From Romboutsia timonensis (GTDB lineage Bacteria > Bacillota > Clostridia > Peptostreptococcales > Peptostreptococcaceae): a stretch of DNA of 36,163 bases. Where the stretch lies: assembly GCF_900106845.1 (NCBI RefSeq), contig NZ_LT629850.1, positions 1,150,561 to 1,186,723 on the forward strand, read 5' to 3'. A program made the translations under genes and the position numbers. Below the pieces are notes generated by a model. That model had not been told where the DNA came from. It saw only the letters and a program-made list of their open reading frames with translations, and ran no database searches. The stretch's first letter is position 1. Every line of letters starts with the position of its first letter. Shown here in pieces: positions 33,135 through 36,163 of the stretch.

Positions 33135-34092
33135 AAGTAAAAATATATTAGAAATAAGAAACGTTACTAAAAAATTTAATACTCCTAATAATAAAGTTTT
33201 AACTGCTTGTGATAATATTTCTCTTGAATTTGAAGAAGGAAAAATTCTTGCGATAGTAGGAGAGAGTGGATGTGGGAAAAGTACTTTAATGAAAATGATA
33301 GTTCAATTGGAGAATGTCACATCTGGTGAAATTTTATATGAAGGTGAAGATATTACTAAATTAAAAGGTGAAAAACTTCGCCAAAATAGAAGACATATTC
33401 AAATGGTATTTCAAGACCCTAATACATCATTTAATCCAAGAATGAAAGTAAGAGATATAATTTGTGAACCTCTTTTCAACTTTGGGTTAATAAAGAAAAA
33501 TCAAAGGGACGATATTGCAAAAGAATTTCTAGAAATGGTTGATTTACCGAAGGATTTTTCTAATAGATATATTCACAATATGAGTGGAGGACAACGACAA
33601 CGTATAGGAATAGCAAGAGCTTTAACTCTTAACCCTAAGGTTGTTATTTTTGATGAATCTACATCAGCTCTTGATGTATTAACACAAAAGAAGATAATAG
33701 ATTTAATTATAAAACTACAAAAAGAAAAAAATATTACTATAGGACTTGTTTGCCATGATATACATTTAGTGTCTCAAATAAGTGATAAAGTTGCTGTTAT
33801 GTATTTGGGAAATTTAGTTGAAGTTATTCCAGGAAGAAAGCTTCAAGGAGAATGTAAGCATCCTTATACACAAACTTTAATATCTTCAACTTTTCATTTA
33901 AACATGAATTACTCTAAGAAAATTGAAAATATTAAGGAAGCAGAAAATCCTATAGATATTTCAAAAGGATGTCCTTTTAAAAATCGTTGTAAATATTCAA
34001 TTGAAATCTGTAAAGATAAAAAGCCTGAATTAAAGTTAGTTTCAAAAAATCATTATGTAGCTTGTCATCTTAATAATGGGGAGGAAGAATGA
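33127..34092 (+). CDS. Peptide/nickel-type ABC ATPase (DppF/OppF-like)
   Basis: This is the second ATPase, 321 residues. It has Walker A GESGCGKST, Q-loop MVFQDPNTSFNPRM, signature NMSGGQRQR, Walker B VVIFDESTSALD and switch LVCHDIHL. The C-terminal oligo_HPY domain has cysteines in GCPFKNRCKYSIEIC. The start is ATG 33127, with GGGAGGAG before it inside the upstream gene; an earlier in-frame start at 33073 has no ribosome site. The stop TGA shares bases with the start of the MATE gene. Confidence 0.95.
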   Translation: MSKSKNILEIRNVTKKFNTPNNKVLTACDNISLEFEEGKILAIVGESGCGKSTLMKMIVQLENVTSGEILYEGEDITKLKGEKLRQNRRHIQMVFQDPNTSFNPRMKVRDIICEPLFNFGLIKKNQRDDIAKEFLEMVDLPKDFSNRYIHNMSGGQRQRIGIARALTLNPKVVIFDESTSALDVLTQKKIIDLIIKLQKEKNITIGLVCHDIHLVSQISDKVAVMYLGNLVEVIPGRKLQGECKHPYTQTLISSTFHLNMNYSKKIENIKEAENPIDISKGCPFKNRCKYSIEICKDKKPELKLVSKNHYVACHLNNGEEE

Positions 34093-35432
34093 TGCAAAAT
34101 GACCTTACAAAAGGACCTATAGGAAAGGGAATTTTAGTATTTTTATTACCTTTATTAGCAAGCACTTTAATACAGCAGTTATACAATACTGTAGACTTAA
34201 TTTTTGTTGGTAAATTCTGTGGAACAAAAGCAACAGCAGCCATATGAGCAAGTAGTTTAATTATAACTTGCCTTATTGGCTTTTTTAATGGAATGGCAGT
34301 TGGAACAAATGTAGTAACTGCACATATTTATGGAAAACAAGATGAAAAAGGATTAAAAAATATAATTCAGACAGTTTTTATGGTCGGATTATTTGGTGGT
34401 TTAATATTAACAATAATCGGGATATATTTTGCACCAATATTTTTAAGATATATGAATACGCCAGATAGTATTCTAGATATAGCCATCAAATACCTAAGAA
34501 TATATACATTAAGTATGATATCTGTAGTTATATATAATCTTTTATGTGGTATTTTAAGAGCAATAGGAGACTCTAAATCGCCAATGAAGTTCCAAATTTT
34601 TGGTTGTCTAGTCAATGTTGGGGCAGATTTTATTTTCATAGTAATATTAAAAATGGGTGTAGAAGGAGCTGCCGTAGCAACTTTCTTATCTCAAGCTCTT
34701 ACAGCAATATTAACAATTGTTTATTTTTACAGACGTATAGAAGAGCCAAAATTACAGTTTACCCTGAGTATATTTAACAAGGAAATATTTAGAAGGATAC
34801 TGATGATTGGAATTCCAGCTGGAGTTCAATCAATTGTAATTACTTTATCAAATATAATTATTCAGTCTCAGATAAATTCATTTGGAGTAGATGCCATAGC
34901 TGCATTTACCGCATATTTTAAAATAGAATTGATTCTATATTTACCTATTATAACATTAGGTCAAGGATTAGTATCATTTGTTGGTCAAAACTATGGAGCT
35001 GGTCAGTACGATAGAATAAATAGAGGTATCAAATCTGCAATGATTGTAAGTGTAATAATTACTATGGGAGTAAGTACATTAATGATAATAAATTCAAAAT
35101 ATATTTTTGGTATATTTACATCTAATAGTGAGGTTATTAGGTATGGGTGGAATATTGTATCAATAACTTTCCCATTTTACTTCTTATACGCTATTTTAGA
35201 ATGTTTAAGCAGTCAAATTAGAGGGAGGGGGATATCAATACCACCAATGGTTATCACCTTGCTTAGTTTTTGTGGTATCAGAATAATGTTTTTAATAGTT
35301 CTATTAAGAAAATATAATAGTATATCAAGTATAGCTATCACATTTCCAATATCATGGTTATTTGCAGTTATATTAACAAGTATGTATAGTTATTATACTT
35401 TTTCTAAAGAATCAAAAGAAACTGTTTGCTAA
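34089..35432 (+). pseudogene. MATE-family exporter gene interrupted by an in-frame TGA
   Basis: The gene begins at ATG 34089 (or 34092), overlapping the ATPase stop, so it belongs to the B12-controlled operon. The first 52 codons encode the MATE start (LTKGPIGKGILVFLLPLLAS, LYNTVDLIFVGKFCGTKATAAI). Codon 53 (34245-34247) is TGA where the family has Gly in AIGASSL. The frame then continues without another stop to 35432, with MATE segments RILMIGIPAGVQSIVI, GQGLVSFVGQNYGAGQYDR and MIINSKYIFGIFT. A single G-to-T change in GGA explains it. Without the stop it would have about 447 residues and 12 helices. Restart at a later ATG (for example 34293) would lose the first two helices. It could be a recent inactivation or a sequencing error. 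Confidence 0.9.
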
Positions 35433-35452
35433 ATTTTAGCAAATAGTTTTTT
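35420..35452 (+). terminator. Terminator of the B12-riboswitch operon
   Basis: AACTGTTTGCTAA and TTAGCAAATAGTT form a 13-bp stem (one G-T) around ATT, followed by TTTT. The 5' arm includes the MATE stop codon. Confidence 0.82.
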
Positions 35453-35516
35453 ACTTTTAGAGAAACTTATAAATTATTATTTCTACGATTCGTCTCAACC
35501 ATTGAAATCCACTAAC

Positions 35517-35549
35517 TAGGTACCTTATAATAAAGTACCTAATTTTTTT
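35517..35549 (+). terminator. Second terminator 90 bases downstream
   Basis: TAGGTAC and GTACCTA pair around an 11-base loop and are followed by AATTTTTTT. No gene lies between it and the previous terminator, so it is either a back-up or the end of a small RNA. Confidence 0.7.
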
Positions 35550-35560
35550 AAAAAAAGTTC

Positions 35561-35588
35561 TTGATTTAAAGTTAACTCCAACTATTAT
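35561..35588 (+). promoter_or_regulatory. Promoter upstream of a 12-codon ORF
   Basis: TTGATT (35561-35566) and TATTAT (35583-35588) have a 16-base spacer. They lie about 40 bases before a near-perfect ribosome site. Confidence 0.5.
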
Positions 35589-35630
35589 TTTATAACTAAA
35601 AAGAAAAATACAAATTTAAGGAGGGATATT

Positions 35631-35669
35631 ATGAAAGTATTATTAGTAAATGTTATCTCAAATAAATAA
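35631..35669 (+). CDS. 12-residue mini-ORF with strong ribosome site (leader peptide or gene remnant)
   Basis: ATG at 35631 is preceded by AAGGAGGG at 6-base spacing, as good as any ribosome site in the window, and reads MKVLLVNVISNK before TAA. MKVLLVN is a typical beginning of B12-binding radical SAM proteins, and the frame after the stop reads EPFPNIYI before another stop, so this could be the stump of such a gene. It could equally be a true leader peptide for the Pro/Gly-rich gene that begins 68 bases later. Confidence 0.4.
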   Translation: MKVLLVNVISNK

Positions 35670-35691
35670 GAACCATTTCCTAATATTTACA

Positions 35692-35721
35692 TATGATATA
35701 TAGGACAATATTTATATCATA
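35692..35721. promoter_or_regulatory. Inverted repeat in the probable promoter of the Pro/Gly-rich gene
   Basis: TATGATATA (35692-35700) and TATATCATA (35713-35721) are a perfect 9-bp inverted repeat. It lies over a possible promoter, TTTACA at 35686 with TATTTA at 35709 (17-base spacer). It may be an operator or, as RNA, a hairpin just before the ribosome site. Confidence 0.45.
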
Positions 35722-35737
35722 AAAAGGGGAGTCAACA

Positions 35738-36163
35738 ATGAAAAAAAATTATTGGCAAGAATATTGGGAAAGTTATTTCAACTTTATGGCTTTATATCTT
35801 AGTGAGTTAAGAAATAGATATCCTAATGCAGATATTAAACATGAATACACAGAAGTTGCTAAATTATTTGAACCTTCTATGCCACCTGAATATTACGAGA
35901 TTTATGATGAATATGACGAAGGTGGAGAAAATAACAACTTACCAGAAGATAATGATCCACCAGCTACACAACCTGGAGGTGGACAAACTCCTAATCCTTT
36001 TATATTACCAGGAGGTGTGCAATTTCCTAATCCTTTTGCACCGCCGGGTGGAGGGCAACCCTCTAATCCTAATACACAACCTGGAGGAGGACAAACTCCG
36101 ACACCTTTTATATCACCAGGAGGAGGGCAATTTACTATAAATAACTGTAGAAGGATGGCAATA
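35738..36163 (+). CDS. Protein with 12-residue Pro/Gly-rich tandem repeats, 3' end missing
   Basis: The frame opens at ATG 35738 after AAAAAGGGGAG and stays open for 142 codons to the window end. Residues 1-75 are Tyr/Glu/Asp-rich (MKKNYWQEYWESYFNFM, later PEYYEIYDEYDEGG) with no signal peptide. From about residue 79 a 12-residue repeat begins: PGGGQTPNPFIL, PGGVQFPNPFAP, PGGGQPSNPNTQ, PGGGQTPTPFIS, then PGGGQF. The last visible residues are TINNCRRMAI, perhaps a new domain. No family is recognised. The plan of an acidic aromatic head plus a flexible Pro/Gly stalk would fit a spore-coat or surface-layer protein, but that is a guess. Another frame of the same DNA (35826-36140) looks open only because of the repeats. 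Confidence 0.75.
   Translation, partial: MKKNYWQEYWESYFNFMALYLSELRNRYPNADIKHEYTEVAKLFEPSMPPEYYEIYDEYDEGGENNNLPEDNDPPATQPGGGQTPNPFILPGGVQFPNPFAPPGGGQPSNPNTQPGGGQTPTPFISPGGGQFTINNCRRMAI

Noticed and set aside
34245-34247. TGA in the MATE gene as a recoded selenocysteine codon
   Set aside because: The family has glycine here, not cysteine, the site is inside a membrane helix, and no SECIS-like hairpin is evident immediately after it. A point mutation or sequencing error is simpler.
35481-35515. tRNA-like 3' part (GATTCGTCTC) between two terminators
   Set aside because: The bases resemble a T-loop only loosely, no acceptor stem, anticodon arm or CCA is found, and the upstream 60 bases are AT-rich.
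35826-36140. His/Leu-rich frame over the repeat region at the window end
   Set aside because: It is another frame of the Pro/Gly repeat gene that starts at 35738 with a good ribosome site. Its apparent periodicity comes from the repeats.

Overview
The window is very AT-rich and has strong AGGAGG-type ribosome binding sites, frequent TTG and GTG starts, and a Gram-positive gene set: lipoproteins, a BmrC/BmrD-like ABC pair, and TPP and cobalamin riboswitches. This points to a Clostridia chromosome. Overall gene style suggests Peptostreptococcaceae (Paraclostridium, Paeniclostridium or Romboutsia type), but the genus is a guess. No rRNA, tRNA or CRISPR array was seen.

Layout. 1-1332: the last two ATPase genes of an Opp/Nik-type importer, the first cut by the window edge. 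1621-2816: a small membrane protein, a lipoprotein and a cupin. 3021-4694: hybrid-cluster protein (hcp). 5062-7314: a two-gene operon for a ZorA/ZorB-like ion-driven membrane motor, with none of the Zorya effector genes nearby. 7444-9924: an MBL-fold hydrolase, an AI-2E-family transporter and a small helical protein. 10068-13936: an arsenic/metalloid block made of two divergent ArsR units, arsR-permease (ArsP-like) on the minus strand and arsR-metallophosphoesterase-acr3 on the plus strand. acr3 is frameshifted. 14015-16494: a promoter, a TPP riboswitch with terminator, and thiD-thiM-thiE. 16606-17472: methionine aminopeptidase with a SEC-C zinc motif. 17612-21813: a MarR regulator and an asymmetric heterodimeric ABC exporter, linked by two copies of one operator motif. 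22027-22677: two small minus-strand membrane proteins.

22901-27309 is a prophage fragment: ImmA/IrrE peptidase and CI-like repressor on the minus strand, then Cro-like protein, BRO/KilAC antirepressor, a lone YqaJ C-terminal-like protein, a replication initiator and a DnaC-like loader on the plus strand. No integrase, terminase, structural or lysis genes are present. The repressor pair is bracketed by two 95-bp direct repeats that can fold into a three-way junction and are much richer in G+C than their surroundings.

27651-35432 is a cobalamin-riboswitch operon: an AstE/AspA-type metallohydrolase, a complete NikABCDE/DppABCDF-type importer and a MATE exporter gene broken by one in-frame TGA. 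The riboswitch predicts B12 repression, so the importer may bring in cobalt, a cobalt chelate or a corrinoid precursor rather than ordinary peptides. The window ends with a 12-codon mini-ORF that has its own promoter and Shine-Dalgarno sequence, and the start of a protein with 12-residue Pro/Gly-rich repeats.

The best candidates for something undescribed are the stand-alone ZorAB-like motor, the B12-controlled hydrolase/importer operon, and the structured 95-bp repeat pair around the phage immunity genes.
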